Shown: positions 18,195 to 27,666, counted from the first letter of the stretch. The stretch: 64,000 nt of DNA from Paraburkholderia largidicola (GCF_013426895.1 NZ_AP023174.1:2418001-2482000); one strand, 5' to 3'. The notes: generated by a model not told the origin, from the sequence alone. Made by a program: numbers and translations.

Positions 18195-19062
18195 ATGTTC
18201 GAATTTAGTTCACGAGTAATCCAGCTACAGGCCGATGAGGTCGCCGTTCTCCGGAACGTGAACGGATACTACGCTGCGGTGAAGATCAGGTCGATCACGG
18301 ACCGCTTGCGTGGGGATCATACCAACGACGGGGTGTCTTTTGACTACCAGATTCTGGGCGACGGTAGTCATTCGTTTTCGAATGCATCATCTAATTCTGG
18401 CGTAGCTGGCAGCACTCCGATGTTCGTCACCTCAGTAACGGCCGCGATTTGACGTGCCGCTCAGCAGAATCAAGGGAGGCTAGAGATCCAGCTTGCCTTG
18501 CTATGCGATCTGGTTGCGGGATACGGGAACGCCAGTGCGCATACTGAACATCAAGTGCGCTCTGCCTTGCGAACGATTAATACTGCGGGGTGGGGTCAGA
18601 CTTCCATTGAGCACGACGGCCTGGTAACCATCACGGTTACCAAGCCAACTCACGTGAATGAGGTGCCCATTCTTTCGCGACCGCAGATGCCGTCCGTGAC
18701 AACAAGTCCGTATCCGGTACTCACCTTCGTAACCGATGGTCGCAATTTAGAGCTGGTCCCCAAGCCTAAATTATGTGGCCACATCACGGACACGAGGACA
18801 CTCCTTAAACCGGGAGACGAAATCAAAATTAAAGTAGATGCCAATGACCCCGTTGGTGGGAAACTGCAGTACCGCTTCCGGACACTCCATAATTCAGTGG
18901 ATAGTGGCTGCAAGACGAAAACAACTGATCATATCAGTTCCAAACACCACAGATATCCGGGAGATTTGCGACGTCGCAGTTCGCATCCGCAGCGAGCGGA
19001 ATTACCACGCCCTTGGTGAGTACGATGACCACGTCACCCTCCGTTACGTAGTTCGCCCGTGA
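18195..19062 (+). pseudogene. Degenerate hypothetical gene (nonsense codon and frameshift)
   Basis: From the ATG at 18195 the frame reads MFEFSSRVIQLQADEVAVLR. It stops at TGA (18450-18452), then continues in the same frame with plausible protein (RAAQQNQGRLEIQLALLCDL) to near 18915. From there the sensible sequence switches to the +1 frame (ISVPNTTDIREICDVAVRIR) and ends in VTLRYVVRP at 19062. One premature stop plus one frameshift makes an intact product unlikely. The family is not recognised. Sequencing error cannot be excluded for either lesion. Confidence 0.55.
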
Positions 19063-19085
19063 GCACAGAGCGGCTGAAGTAAAGT

Positions 19086-19273
19086 CGCCAACCTGGCAAT
19101 CGCCCAAATGGATGGTAACGCAGCAAAACATGGCGCTTGTCGAGCCGGCAGGCGCCGCATCCGCGGCCCTTCAGGAGCAGGGATGCCAACTGACCGCAAC
19201 TGTCGATTTCTTTCGACTGGCCAATCACACACATCACGAAGCCGTCGACAATAGTATCTTTGGGTTTAGCTGA
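19086..19273 (+). pseudogene. Methyl-accepting chemotaxis protein, C-terminal remnant
   Basis: The stretch reads LAIAQMD, then after a small frame slip VTQQNMALVEPAGAASAALQ and EQGCQLTATVDFFRL to a stop at 19271-19273. This matches the end of the signalling domain of chemoreceptors, compare [19 protein letters not shown] in the intact receptor at 43593-45149. Only the last ~60 residues remain, so it is a relic of a lost receptor gene. Confidence 0.6.
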
Positions 19274-19442
19274 CGGCTGCGACAGGTTGCCCGGTCACAG
19301 AAATACCGTTCGACAGTAACTCCTCCCAAACGGGTTGCACGGTTGCGTTGCGCTTACCTCATTCCAACGGTTCAGCCATTCCGATTCCCTCCAGGCTGTA
19401 AGGAATCGGAATATAGAACGCGCCATAGGGCGAGACCAACAT

Positions 19443-20453
19443 TTAGCGAGATGGAAGACCGTCAATCCAAGTCTGAAGCCTAGACCACGCAAGCGCTCTC
19501 TTCGGCGAAAAGTTGTGCATGTGCGCGCATTCCGGAATTTCGAAAAGCGTGATGTCCACACACTTGCGATAAGCAACAGGCTCCTGCCTCAAGTCACGCA
19601 GGACATCCCGTTCACCTGCTGACAAGAAAACTGGAACTTTAATCTCAGCAGCTTCACGCGCGACGATCCCTTCCTGGAGGCAGATCTTCGCGAAAGGCGG
19701 AAAGGTTCTGGTGGTCCAAAGTGGGAGAGCCGATGGCCTACGCACAGGAAAGCCAACGCTCATGTCTTCCTGAACCAGTGCGGGGGGAACGTCCTCCCAA
19801 TGGTACGCGAATCGGAGATTCGCCAACTCGTCCACGAATGGACCCGACCACGCTTCCGCCAGTGATTTTGAATCGTCCTCCGACGACGAATGGGGAGCAA
19901 TCATTCCGTTCGGTGTTGGCACTACGGTGTGTATTGCACTAAACCCGAGCACTGCAACTGCATCGAATGTCGCATACTCGGCCTGCTGTGCGATGAGCTG
20001 CATTCCCCCCAGCGAGTGCCCGATACCGACCGACCTTACGACCGCAACAGGTGCAAGGCCGGGAACCAACGTCCCGGCGCGGATGCGTTCGATCGCTTCA
20101 GTCACAACGCCATGAACAGCCTTAATCGTCGCGGCGAGCCCGCAACGGTCCGGCTCAAGCGCTGTACTATCACCACCTCCGTACGGGTCGAGAGCGAGAA
20201 AAATCACACCGCGGCGGGCATGCCACTCCGCCTGCGTTTCACCGTCGAGCAACGGATGCTGAATATCGTAGTAGTGTCGACTGTATCCGCCACCAGGAAA
20301 AGCGAATACGACGGTGGTGCAATCGGCCGTATTAGGAGGTGCCACAACCGTCGCTGCGATTGCAACGTCCCTTTCCTCGCAAACCTGGAGTGTAAGTTCC
20401 GCGCGAAGGAGTGAGGATACCGCGTGTGGGGGTGCCAAAACCTCTGTGTTCAT
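19443..20453 (-). CDS. Alpha/beta-hydrolase family protein
   Basis: The protein is 336 aa from the ATG at 20453. This start is preferred because the family-like sequence (MNTEVLAPPHAVSSLLRAEL) begins there and GGGA lies about 8 nt upstream, although the frame is open further. The oxyanion region reads VFAFPGGGYSRHY (residue ~50). The nucleophile elbow is GIGHSLGGMQ (Ser near residue 150) and the probable catalytic His is in PECAHMHNFSP near the C-terminus. It is likely an esterase or lipase-like hydrolase of unknown substrate. It lies downstream of an MFS gene on the same strand (gap 167 bp with a large hairpin), suggesting import followed by hydrolysis. Confidence 0.8.
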   Translation of the reverse strand: MNTEVLAPPHAVSSLLRAELTLQVCEERDVAIAATVVAPPNTADCTTVVFAFPGGGYSRHYYDIQHPLLDGETQAEWHARRGVIFLALDPYGGGDSTALEPDRCGLAATIKAVHGVVTEAIERIRAGTLVPGLAPVAVVRSVGIGHSLGGMQLIAQQAEYATFDAVAVLGFSAIHTVVPTPNGMIAPHSSSEDDSKSLAEAWSGPFVDELANLRFAYHWEDVPPALVQEDMSVGFPVRRPSALPLWTTRTFPPFAKICLQEGIVAREAAEIKVPVFLSAGERDVLRDLRQEPVAYRKCVDITLFEIPECAHMHNFSPKRALAWSRLQTWIDGLPSR

Positions 20454-20531
20454 CTCTTGAATCCCTAATGTCGAGAATTCTATGACGTGACGCGCGTCAA
20501 AAATCGAACGGCGAAGACTGAAATAGTTGGG

Positions 20532-20569
20532 CGCGTCGCAGTTGTCCTGTCTAGGATAACTGCGACGCG
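20532..20569 (-). terminator. Large stem-loop between MFS and hydrolase genes
   Basis: Arms CGCGTCGCAGTT (20532-20543) and AACTGCGACGCG (20558-20569) are perfectly complementary. The stem extends inwards by TCCT/AGGA after one G/T pair, giving about a 16-bp stem. No T run follows on the minus strand, so it may be an attenuator or mRNA-stability hairpin rather than a full intrinsic terminator. Confidence 0.6.
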
Positions 20570-20620
20570 ACATGGACCGTTCCGCGGTACTGCGTTACGG
20601 GTTCGTGCCCGCCCTCACGG

Positions 20621-21865
20621 TTAGTCCGGTATGCGCCGCGCCCGGAACGCATAATAGATCTGGATCGCCGAAGAAACGGCGAGCAGTGCAAGGCTGACAA
20701 CGCGCAGGAACTCTGAGCTGGTGAACCGATCGCTTCCATGGGCCAAAACCCAGCCCGCCAAAGCGGGGCCAGCTGAAATGCCGGCTACGGCGACGATGTA
20801 ATAGACGCCGTTCATTTGACCGGTTTTATCCAGCTTGGACATCACGCCAAGGATCATCGGATTAATGACCCAATAGGCAAACGCGAACAGCAACACGGAA
20901 GTCACGAAAACAGGCAATGACCGCGGAGCGACAAGCTGCATCGTGACTGAAACACACAGAAGAATGAAGAACGAGGTGATGATCGGTGCGGACGATTTAC
21001 GATCGCCAGCAAACACGGCGGAAGCTGCCCCCAATGCGCTAGCGATTGCAGCCCATCCGATCACTGCAGACATCTGTGCATGGCCAATCGAAGTGGTTTC
21101 CCCAAGGACTGAGATGAAAGGCCAGAACGTTCCTACGCCAAGATAGAAGACGCCGAACGTTGTCGCGAGAATAATCTTTTCACCCAGACCCAGTGTCGCC
21201 ACGTCCCCGATCGAGGTAGCTTTGTTCTTTGTGATTCGCTCGTTACTTTCCGGGATCCAGCCGATCAGTATGAGACCGAGTGGAACCGTACCGGCAAGAA
21301 TGATGAAGATTGAATTTGCTCCACAAAGCCGGTCGATGAAGGGCATCGCAAAAGCGGCAACCGCTCCGTACAGTTGCGTACTCGTCGAGTACAAGGCTGC
21401 CGTCTTCCCCGGGCGGCCAGACAGTGCAATCAGAATTCCGAGACGCCCCAAGCCGAAGCCCGCGCCGAAGCCCGAGAGAGCGCGGAGCGCGTAAAGCACG
21501 GTACCGGGATCTTGCTTGAAAGAGATGCTCGCCAGGTTCGCCACCATCATCAAGGCGAGCGCAGCGAACAGATAGGGCCGTCGGCGAAGAGCAAACGGAA
21601 ACGCCGTCGCCACAATACTTCCTGCGCTAGTGGCGATCATCTCTGTTGCCAGAAGATAACCGGAAGTCGCCTTGTCGAAGCCGACAGCCTGAACGAAGGC
21701 CTGAATAATCAGCGGCTTCAGGGAGCCGGCAGCATGTCCAGCAACGCCGATCATCACAATTGCGATGATCGGTAACGCTGCCATGATTCCAGCACGCGAC
21801 ATACCTCTGCCGACGGACGGGCCACCACCTAGGTCCAGATCTTTAGTTGCTGTTGGGTCGCTCAT
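20621..21865 (-). CDS. MFS transporter, 12-TM type
   Basis: The protein is 414 aa with about 12 hydrophobic segments. The glycine-rich ALSGFGAGFGLGRLGILIAL lies near residue 130 and a polar cytoplasmic loop (IPESNERITKNKATSIGDV) in the centre. The start ATG has AGGAGA 8 nt upstream. It is likely an inner-membrane importer or exporter of a small organic molecule; the substrate cannot be read from sequence. The leader carries shared cis element A about 240 bp upstream, and a near-copy of its start region exists at 24160-24184. Confidence 0.85.
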   Translation of the reverse strand: MSDPTATKDLDLGGGPSVGRGMSRAGIMAALPIIAIVMIGVAGHAAGSLKPLIIQAFVQAVGFDKATSGYLLATEMIATSAGSIVATAFPFALRRRPYLFAALALMMVANLASISFKQDPGTVLYALRALSGFGAGFGLGRLGILIALSGRPGKTAALYSTSTQLYGAVAAFAMPFIDRLCGANSIFIILAGTVPLGLILIGWIPESNERITKNKATSIGDVATLGLGEKIILATTFGVFYLGVGTFWPFISVLGETTSIGHAQMSAVIGWAAIASALGAASAVFAGDRKSSAPIITSFFILLCVSVTMQLVAPRSLPVFVTSVLLFAFAYWVINPMILGVMSKLDKTGQMNGVYYIVAVAGISAGPALAGWVLAHGSDRFTSSEFLRVVSLALLAVSSAIQIYYAFRARRIPD

Positions 21866-22104
21866 TTCAAACGTCTCCTGATTGTGATCGACTAGTTAAA
21901 TCGTTGCAATTCCGATTGATCAACGGATCGAAATACTGTATTGCCACGACCTCAATGCAATGCTCGACGGCGCGCATCAATCCCGGGGGCTGGCTCTCGG
22001 CGCCATACCTGGGTGTCGATACGAATCGAATATGTGTAGCTATGCCCCATGGATTGCGTAACGTTGATCGCGCGCCGCGAAATCAGTGCCACAATCGGGA
22101 TATA
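21866..22104. other. Leader region of MFS gene
   Basis: This is non-coding sequence between cis element A and the MFS start. It contains the AGGAGA ribosome-binding site at its left edge. No gene or clear hairpin is seen. Confidence 0.4.
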
Positions 22105-22176
22105 TTCAGTTTGTCTGTTAATGTGTATTCAGTCTGCCTGTATATATTGCATGCGTAAATAGGGAATCTACTTAAG
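22105..22176 (-). promoter_or_regulatory. Shared cis element A (tandem CAGGCAGACTG-type)
   Basis: Read on the minus strand, the block ATTCCCTATTTACGC is followed by TATACAGGCAGACTGAAT (core 22130-22140) and a second diverged core CAGACAAACTG (22107-22117) 23 bp further on. It points to the MFS gene at 21865. The same arrangement recurs at seven other loci. Confidence 0.7.
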
Positions 22177-22422
22177 AGGTTGCTGACTCAGGCGGCGATA
22201 GACCAAAAAAGAGCTCGCCGCCCTTTACTCCACACCCGGAGCTGTGGGACATCCTCAGCTCGCGATCGCCGAAACGGTTCTTTCATAACGCGTGGTTTGT
22301 GCGCGTGGCGCGATGCGTGCCGGCGACGATCAGGCGAAGGCAATGGTCGTCGGGTACTTTCAATCGCCTCCGCCTGTAGCAAAGGTGCGCGAGCGCTCCT
22401 CGGTAGACACCACGCGGGCCGG
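22177..22422. other. No gene recognised
   Basis: This spacer lies between cis element A and the porin stop codon. Open frames on both strands look like chance frames in GC-rich DNA. Confidence 0.35.
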
Positions 22423-23600
22423 TTAGAACTTGTGGCGGATACCCACCAATGCCGCGACCTGGTTGGCGGTCGAAGACGGTGACAACTGGTTGATGTTGGC
22501 GACCGCTGCGTGCTGCGTCGAATCGGTGCCGCTAGCGTGCTGATACACGCAATCGACGTAGAAATCGGTGCGTTTCGATACGAAATAGTCAGCGCCGAGC
22601 ATCGCCTGGTGATACTTGGCGTCGCTTAGACCATAGCCCTTCGTGTAGTCATACGCGACACCGACCAGAAAGGACGGGGTCACCTGATATTTGAAGTTGA
22701 CTTCGGCATTGTGGAACTTGCCCGAGCCGCCCTGATAGCCGGCCGGATTCAGACCCGCGCCTGCTTCGGAACCCACGTCCTTGAACTGGGTGTTGGTATA
22801 GGTTGCCCCGAAGGTCGCTGCGCCGAATGTGTATGCACCGCCTGCGGCGATCACCTGCTCCGTTTTGGCGGAAGCGAAGCCCGAGATCACCCTACTGCTC
22901 CCGAAGTTTGAGGCCGAGGGCGTCGTCGTGGCCGTACGGGAGTTTACGTTGTTACCCCAGAAAGAGTAGTTTGGATCCTGGACAGTCAGGAAGCCAGCGC
23001 CCAAACTCAACGGACCATTCGAGTACCCAACGCCGACCGACCAGATCTGGTTGCGGTTAAACTGGCCCGCATTGCCGCCAAGGCTGTACACGCCGCCGAA
23101 TGTCAAGCCTGCGTAATTGGCGCTCTTGAACTTGATCGCATTGTTCACGCGGTTTGTGTTGTTCAGGTTATCCAGGTCAGCCGGGTGAGCAGCAAAGTAC
23201 GTGCCCCACTGACTGCCCGCTTCGAACGCTCCCACGTAATCAACCACCGAGTCATACTGTCGCCCCGCCGTCACGGTGCCGTATTGCCCGGAGGACAATC
23301 CGACATACACCTGACGGCCGAACATGTCGCCGCCTTGGCCCAGCGCACCCGTGTAGAGGTTAAATCCACTTTCCACAACAAAGATGGCCGACAGTCCGCT
23401 GCCCAGATCTTCGGTGCCACGCAGGCCCCAGCGGCTACCCTGCAGGTTGCCGCTGGTCGCGAAGAAATTGTGCTGCCCCCAACGTTGTTCGTATATGCGA
23501 TTGCGGCGTCAACGACGCCGTAAAGTGTCACGCTGCTTTGTGCGTGCGCTGTTCCCGCGAAAACGCTCAAGGCTGCCAGCGCGACTAGTGACTTTTTCAT
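22423..23600 (-). pseudogene. Gram-negative general porin (frameshifted at a G tract)
   Basis: The gene starts with a clear signal peptide MKKSLVALAALSVFAGTAHA followed by QSSVTLYGVVDAAIAYTNNV, the standard start of Burkholderia 16-strand porins. After VGG the frame shifts. The correct continuation QHNFFATSGNLQGSRWGLRG and onwards to the terminal ALVGIRHKF lies in another frame. Adding one G to the G5 tract (plus-strand C5 at 23476-23480) restores a 392-aa porin with the terminal Phe needed for outer-membrane assembly. This could be a real mutation, slipped-strand variation or a sequencing error. Its expected role is outer-membrane diffusion of small solutes for the neighbouring uptake systems. 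Confidence 0.85.
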
Positions 23601-23903
23601 TGCAAAGATCTCCAGGAGTGGGTTTGGTTTTTGATGCCGAAAGCTTCTCGGCGAGGTGCTGCAATATCGATCCTTCGCATGCCTGTATTGCCGATTCCCG
23701 CGACCGCGTTGGGTTCTCGTCAGATATCTGTTTTATATTTACTATGCAGTACTACATGTTTAAAATTGACATATTTGTCAAGACAATCCTCGAAAACGCC
23801 TGGTTTTATCGGGATTCGTTACCCGCGCATGCGACGCAAAAGTGAACCGCGCGTCGAGTGATGCACCCGATCGCGATCACGGTTGTCGCCGCCTCCTCTC
23901 CAT
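23601..23903. other. Porin upstream region
   Basis: The ribosome-binding GGAG lies just before the porin ATG. The region around 23730-23800 is notably AT-rich and may contain the porin promoter. No gene is seen. Confidence 0.4.
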
Positions 23904-24184
23904 CTAGCATTCGTTGTCTGAAACGTCGCCAAGGCGGGTTGCTCGATCATTCATTCTTTGAGCCATCGGTGATGGTGTGAGCGTCGTGATCGTATTCAGG
24001 CAACGCGTGTGGGCGCGTCGGGTTGCGTTATTCCTGGCCAGTTCTCGGCCTCGATGCGGTTGCGAGTATCGGTGGAGCGGTGATGAGACGCGCGCACGGA
24101 ATCCCCTGGTGGGAAGTTTGGGGGCGACGACGGCGGACTGAATCCCGTTGCTCGCTGCAGGGTCGCTCATCTCAAACGTCTCCT
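23904..24184 (-). pseudogene. Remnant with MFS-like leader and start codon
   Basis: Positions 24160-24184 match the start region of the MFS gene (21855-21879) at 24 of 25 bases, including the ATG, the MSDP codons and the ribosome-binding region. The downstream frame (MSDPAASNGIQSAVV, to 23904) no longer resembles a transporter. It lies about 220 bp downstream of cis element B, the same geometry as element A and the MFS gene. This looks like a second transporter cassette whose coding part has been lost. Confidence 0.45.
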
Positions 24185-24387
24185 CATCTTTATCTAGAAG
24201 TTGAACTCTTTGGATTCAACCCCTTGTGCGTTCGCGACTTCTTGCGATGCAACGCAATGGTCATGCGACGGGACGTCCGGATCAATCGGGCGCCGATACT
24301 CATCCGATTGATCCAACTACCCGCTTACGGTTTCACAAGCGGTCTCGGGCCAGAATCGGTCCTATCAGACGTCACCACCCTATTCTT

Positions 24388-24459
24388 CAGTCTGACTGCC
24401 TAATTTGTGATCAGTCTGCCTGTATATTATTGAAACGTATGTAAGGGAATGTACTTAAG
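24388..24459 (-). promoter_or_regulatory. Shared cis element B (tandem)
   Basis: On the minus strand: ATTCCCTTACATACG, then TATACAGGCAGACTGATCA (core 24412-24422), then a second core CAGTCAGACTG (24388-24398) 24 bp on. It points to the transporter-like remnant starting at 24170 and beyond it the porin. Confidence 0.75.
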
Positions 24460-24613
24460 CGCCGCACTGCTCGTCGAAGTGTATTCGGACTTGAGCGCAG
24501 CCGGATGTGGTATTCCGTTGGGATGGGGACGTCGTTTGACGATTCGCCGCGTCGCGCCACCCCAATACGTCATGAACCCGTTGTTCCGAAGCAGCCCTCT
24601 GCACCATCCGTTC

Positions 24614-24910
24614 TTACACTGCTAATTGGATATCCTGAGCATATCGGGTCGATTCAGCCGAACTCGGTTCCACTTTGTGGAGATTCATGGCGGGCCGTCG
24701 AGTGTCCGGCGGAAACACACACCAAGAGCCGTCGTCATGCCTGAAAAAGACAAAGGCGAAAGTGCCCGACGGACGGATGGTTTGAACACACACATATCGC
24801 CACGGCTTGCTCCGTGTGTGGCTGAAGTGCGTCACCCTCGCGTAAATTGCAGAGTCGGCGCCTAACCATTTTTCCACCAGCGAACGCAGCGAACTGTCGC
24901 GGTAACTCAT
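24614..24910 (-). CDS. Hypothetical protein, 98 aa
   Basis: The start at 24910 is chosen because GGAGGT lies 4 nt upstream. The product begins MSYRDSSLRSLVEKW and contains a central VFFRHDDGSWCVFPPDTRRP motif typical of small conserved Burkholderia proteins of unknown function. There are no signal peptide or membrane segments. It is the first open frame downstream of cis element C (about 125 bp), so it may belong to the same regulon. Confidence 0.55.
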   Translation of the reverse strand: MSYRDSSLRSLVEKWLGADSAIYARVTHFSHTRSKPWRYVCVQTIRPSGTFAFVFFRHDDGSWCVFPPDTRRPAMNLHKVEPSSAESTRYAQDIQLAV

Positions 24911-25035
24911 GTCGACCTCCATACATCGATAATGCTGCTGGCACCGTCGTTCGACTATCCAATCCTTGAACCAACAGAACTGACCGCAAACAGCCGGCTG
25001 CCACCGAGACTATGTCGACTGATCGATCAATTGAT

Positions 25036-25109
25036 CAGTCTGCCTGTGCATTATTTTTGATCAGTCTGCCTGTATATTATCAGCCCGTATGTAAGGGAAT
25101 CTACCTAAT
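25036..25109 (-). promoter_or_regulatory. Shared cis element C (perfect tandem)
   Basis: Two perfect 11-bp cores lie at 25062-25072 and 25036-25046, 26 bp apart, each followed by ATCA on the minus strand. The upstream block is ATTCCCTTACATACG (25086-25100 on the minus strand). This is the most regular copy. It points to the hypothetical gene at 24910. Confidence 0.75.
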
Positions 25110-25766
25110 TCGCATCGGACGGGCGCGGTTCGCCATACTTGCAACAGACTCAGGTTCCAGTGATGCCGGGATAGGTTTTCCCATCGCGTCAGCGAGCGTG
25201 AATGAACATCGATGTGGTCACGGGGTTGGTTATGGGAGCGCACCACGATCAGCTACGGGCCCTTCGCGTTCGGATCCTCACGGGCGCGATGACGAGATAC
25301 CGTGAATACGGGTTCGACATCAAGAAGCGCACCTCACAAGGGCCATCAGCTAACGTTGGCGCTATCGATCGTTGCAGTGAACGAGACTCATGTCGTGTGC
25401 ATTCACGAAGCTAATTGTGTTGTTTTGGCCACAGAGTCTCATTTCGAGGAGGAGCGTCTCGCGATCGACATGCTCGCGCCCGCCGCTTCCACCTCGGGAG
25501 TCAATGGTTTTCAGTTCGCGCCATGTCCGCAAGAGGGGCATCGACATTCGCGGAGAGAGACGCGCGGGTGAGCCCCCCACGCGCGCTCGAACCGGTGGCG
25601 TGAGAAGGCGTTCGCGCCGGAATCGGCACCGGATAGCTGCTCCCCCGGGAGCAGCGCTGGTCGTCCAGGCATTGGATCTCGTCGGACCCGCATGAATCGC
25701 GCTCAGACGCGCGCCCCGAATCAAAGCAATCCGCGATTGGAGGAAGCAATCTGACGCGTTGCAGTG
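25110..25766. other. 650-bp stretch without a recognised gene
   Basis: Several overlapping open frames exist on both strands, but none has both a ribosome-binding site and recognisable protein. It may be a decayed gene. It lies between cis element C and the stop codon of the isochorismatase-like gene. Confidence 0.35.
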
Positions 25767-26360
25767 TTACGACTTCAACGCTGCTTCAATATCAGCGGTC
25801 AACTGGACAGCTGCGTGCTGAGAGATAACCTTCTCGATCAGGACAACGTGAGTCTGCTCATCCGGATCGGTGCATCCATCGCTTGCGATCACCATTTGAT
25901 AGTCCAGGTCGAACGCCTGCCGGACGGTAGAGAGCACTACGCCGGTCGTCGTGACGCCCGCGAGGACAAGCGTTTCAATACCGTTCGCGCGCAGCAGCCG
26001 CTCAAGATCTGTTCCCGTAAATGCGCCAATGCGATGTTTGGCCACGACCGGTTCCAGCTCCAGCGGCGTCAGGTCCTTGTGAATCTCCGTACCACCGCTA
26101 CCCGGAGTAACGAGTCCACTTTCCTTCAGATAGGTGAAGAGCTTGTTGCCCGGGCTAATCTCTGGATAACCGGGCCGGAAGGCGACAGTGACGTGGATCG
26201 TCAGCATGTCGACTGCACGCGAAGCCCGAAGCAGCTTCGATGCATTACCGACCACTTCGGCCGCTGCCGCCGGCGTCAGAAAATTGTCGAGGACGAAGCC
26301 CTGAAAATCCATCAGCAGCAACGCAGATGTCTTCGGATCGATGGAGAGCGGTTGAGACAT
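25767..26360 (-). CDS. Isochorismatase-family hydrolase without the usual catalytic Cys
   Basis: The 197-aa Rossmann-like protein has the conserved Asp in LLLMDFQGF (residue ~18) and Lys in VVAKHRIGAFTGTDL (~107). At the position of the nucleophilic Cys the motif reads GVTTTGVVLSTVR, with Val in its place. Isochorismatase-like cysteine hydrolases need that Cys for amide cleavage; true isochorismatases do not. The reaction is therefore uncertain. It is 33 bp downstream of an MFS gene on the same strand, suggesting an uptake-plus-hydrolysis operon. A close paralogue lies at 38351. Confidence 0.82.
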   Translation of the reverse strand: MSQPLSIDPKTSALLLMDFQGFVLDNFLTPAAAAEVVGNASKLLRASRAVDMLTIHVTVAFRPGYPEISPGNKLFTYLKESGLVTPGSGGTEIHKDLTPLELEPVVAKHRIGAFTGTDLERLLRANGIETLVLAGVTTTGVVLSTVRQAFDLDYQMVIASDGCTDPDEQTHVVLIEKVISQHAAVQLTADIEAALKS

Positions 26361-26393
26361 TGAAAATCCTGTTGGTTGGATTGAAGTGAGGCG

Positions 26394-27626
26394 TCAAGCA
26401 CGCGCGGAGAAGCCGACCGCTTTCCAGTTGCAGGCTGCACCGGCGAGCAACAGAATGCATGTCCCGAAAAAGACTGCCCTGATGCCCAGCTGTCCGCCGA
26501 TGAAACCGCCAATCAGCGGCCCGGCGACCTGCCCCGCAAATTGCGAAGACAGCGAATAACCCATGACGGTCCCGACGAAGTGGTCCGGCACATTGTTCCT
26601 GATCACAGCAGCAATGCAGGGAAGCAAACCGCCGAGAGCGAGCCCCATAAGAAATCGGAGCGCGACAAGTTGCCACTCGCTGGTCACGAAAGCCTGGGGG
26701 ATCAGCAGCAGGCCAGCAGCCGTGAGCGCAGTAATGATCACCGTCGAATGCCCGACACGGTCGGCCAGCTTTCCAAGCTGCGAGGCCGAGACGATGCTGC
26801 CGAGTGCCGCGGCCGCCATGACGAGGCCCGCCACATAAGTGACACGTGCACTATCGTGAGCGATGGCACTGGCGCCCGACGGGCCATGGACGAGTGTTGC
26901 GACATACACGGTGATAATCGGCTCGATCGACATGTTCGCCACCATAAGAAGCAAGCCGGTGGCAAGCATCGTGAGCACAACCCCTTTGTTCGGCAATTCC
27001 GACCAGCCTTCCTTGTGGCGTCTATCTGCCGGATCTGAGACACGCGGCGCCTCGCGAACAAGAACAACCGTAGCAACAAAGGCGATGAAGATCAGGACAC
27101 CAGATGCCCAGAACGTCGCCCGGATCCCGATCAATGAAGGAACGGAGCCTCCCGCCAATGGGCCGAGCAGGTTTCCTGCCATCACGCCCGACGCGAGGAT
27201 GCCCAGCGCCCACGCTACACGATGCCGCGGCGTCTGAACGGCAACGAGGATCGTAGCCCCCGAGGAATAGCCTCCAGCGATTCCAGCGAGAAATCGCAAC
27301 GCCACAAACTGCCATATGTTCGTCGACAGCCCCATGAGCGGCATTGTTAAGGCCATACCGAGGCTGGCGCGCACCAACATTGGTTTGCGCCCGTAGCGAT
27401 CGCCCAGTCGTCCCCAAAGCGGTGCGATCAGACCGGCAGCCAGGAAGTTGGCACCATATGCGATCCCCGCCCACTGCACGATTGATGCGTGACCGGTAAC
27501 ACCGAGCTGTTCTACGTAGATAGGCAGAAACGGCAGGACAAGCGTCATTGCGAAGACGGTTGAGAACGAGCCGAAGAAACAGATAGCGAGATTGCGCCGC
27601 CAGTACGCGTGACCTTCAGGATTCAT
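26394..27626 (-). CDS. MFS transporter, MdtG/TetA-like
   Basis: The protein is 410 aa from the ATG at 27626; the frame is open to 27692, but family members start at this MNPEGHAYWRRN. The MFS signature LWGRLGDRYGRKPML lies near residue 70-85, and about 12 membrane helices are visible. A second GKLADRVGHS motif occurs near residue 280. It resembles MdtG-type drug/H+ antiporters. It is divergent from the GntR regulator gene at 27751 and followed by the isochorismatase-like gene, so efflux or uptake of that enzyme's substrate is plausible. Confidence 0.85.
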   Translation of the reverse strand: MNPEGHAYWRRNLAICFFGSFSTVFAMTLVLPFLPIYVEQLGVTGHASIVQWAGIAYGANFLAAGLIAPLWGRLGDRYGRKPMLVRASLGMALTMPLMGLSTNIWQFVALRFLAGIAGGYSSGATILVAVQTPRHRVAWALGILASGVMAGNLLGPLAGGSVPSLIGIRATFWASGVLIFIAFVATVVLVREAPRVSDPADRRHKEGWSELPNKGVVLTMLATGLLLMVANMSIEPIITVYVATLVHGPSGASAIAHDSARVTYVAGLVMAAAALGSIVSASQLGKLADRVGHSTVIITALTAAGLLLIPQAFVTSEWQLVALRFLMGLALGGLLPCIAAVIRNNVPDHFVGTVMGYSLSSQFAGQVAGPLIGGFIGGQLGIRAVFFGTCILLLAGAACNWKAVGFSARA

Positions 27627-27666
27627 AGTGTCAGGGAAAACCCGGAACTGCATAAGTGATCGATGT

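Noticed and set aside
22180..22482. 100-codon plus-strand frame after cis element A
   Set aside because: No ribosome-binding site, Arg/Cys-rich shadow composition, overlaps the porin end; the cis element reads the other way.
25036..25072. Tandem repeats as a CRISPR array or phage attachment repeats
   Set aside because: Only two units of 11-15 bp per site with 23-26 bp periods, always placed ahead of gene or gene-remnant starts. This fits operators, not CRISPR.
25302..25724. Overlapping frames on both strands near 25.5 kb
   Set aside because: No start signals or recognisable motifs; treated as non-coding or decayed.
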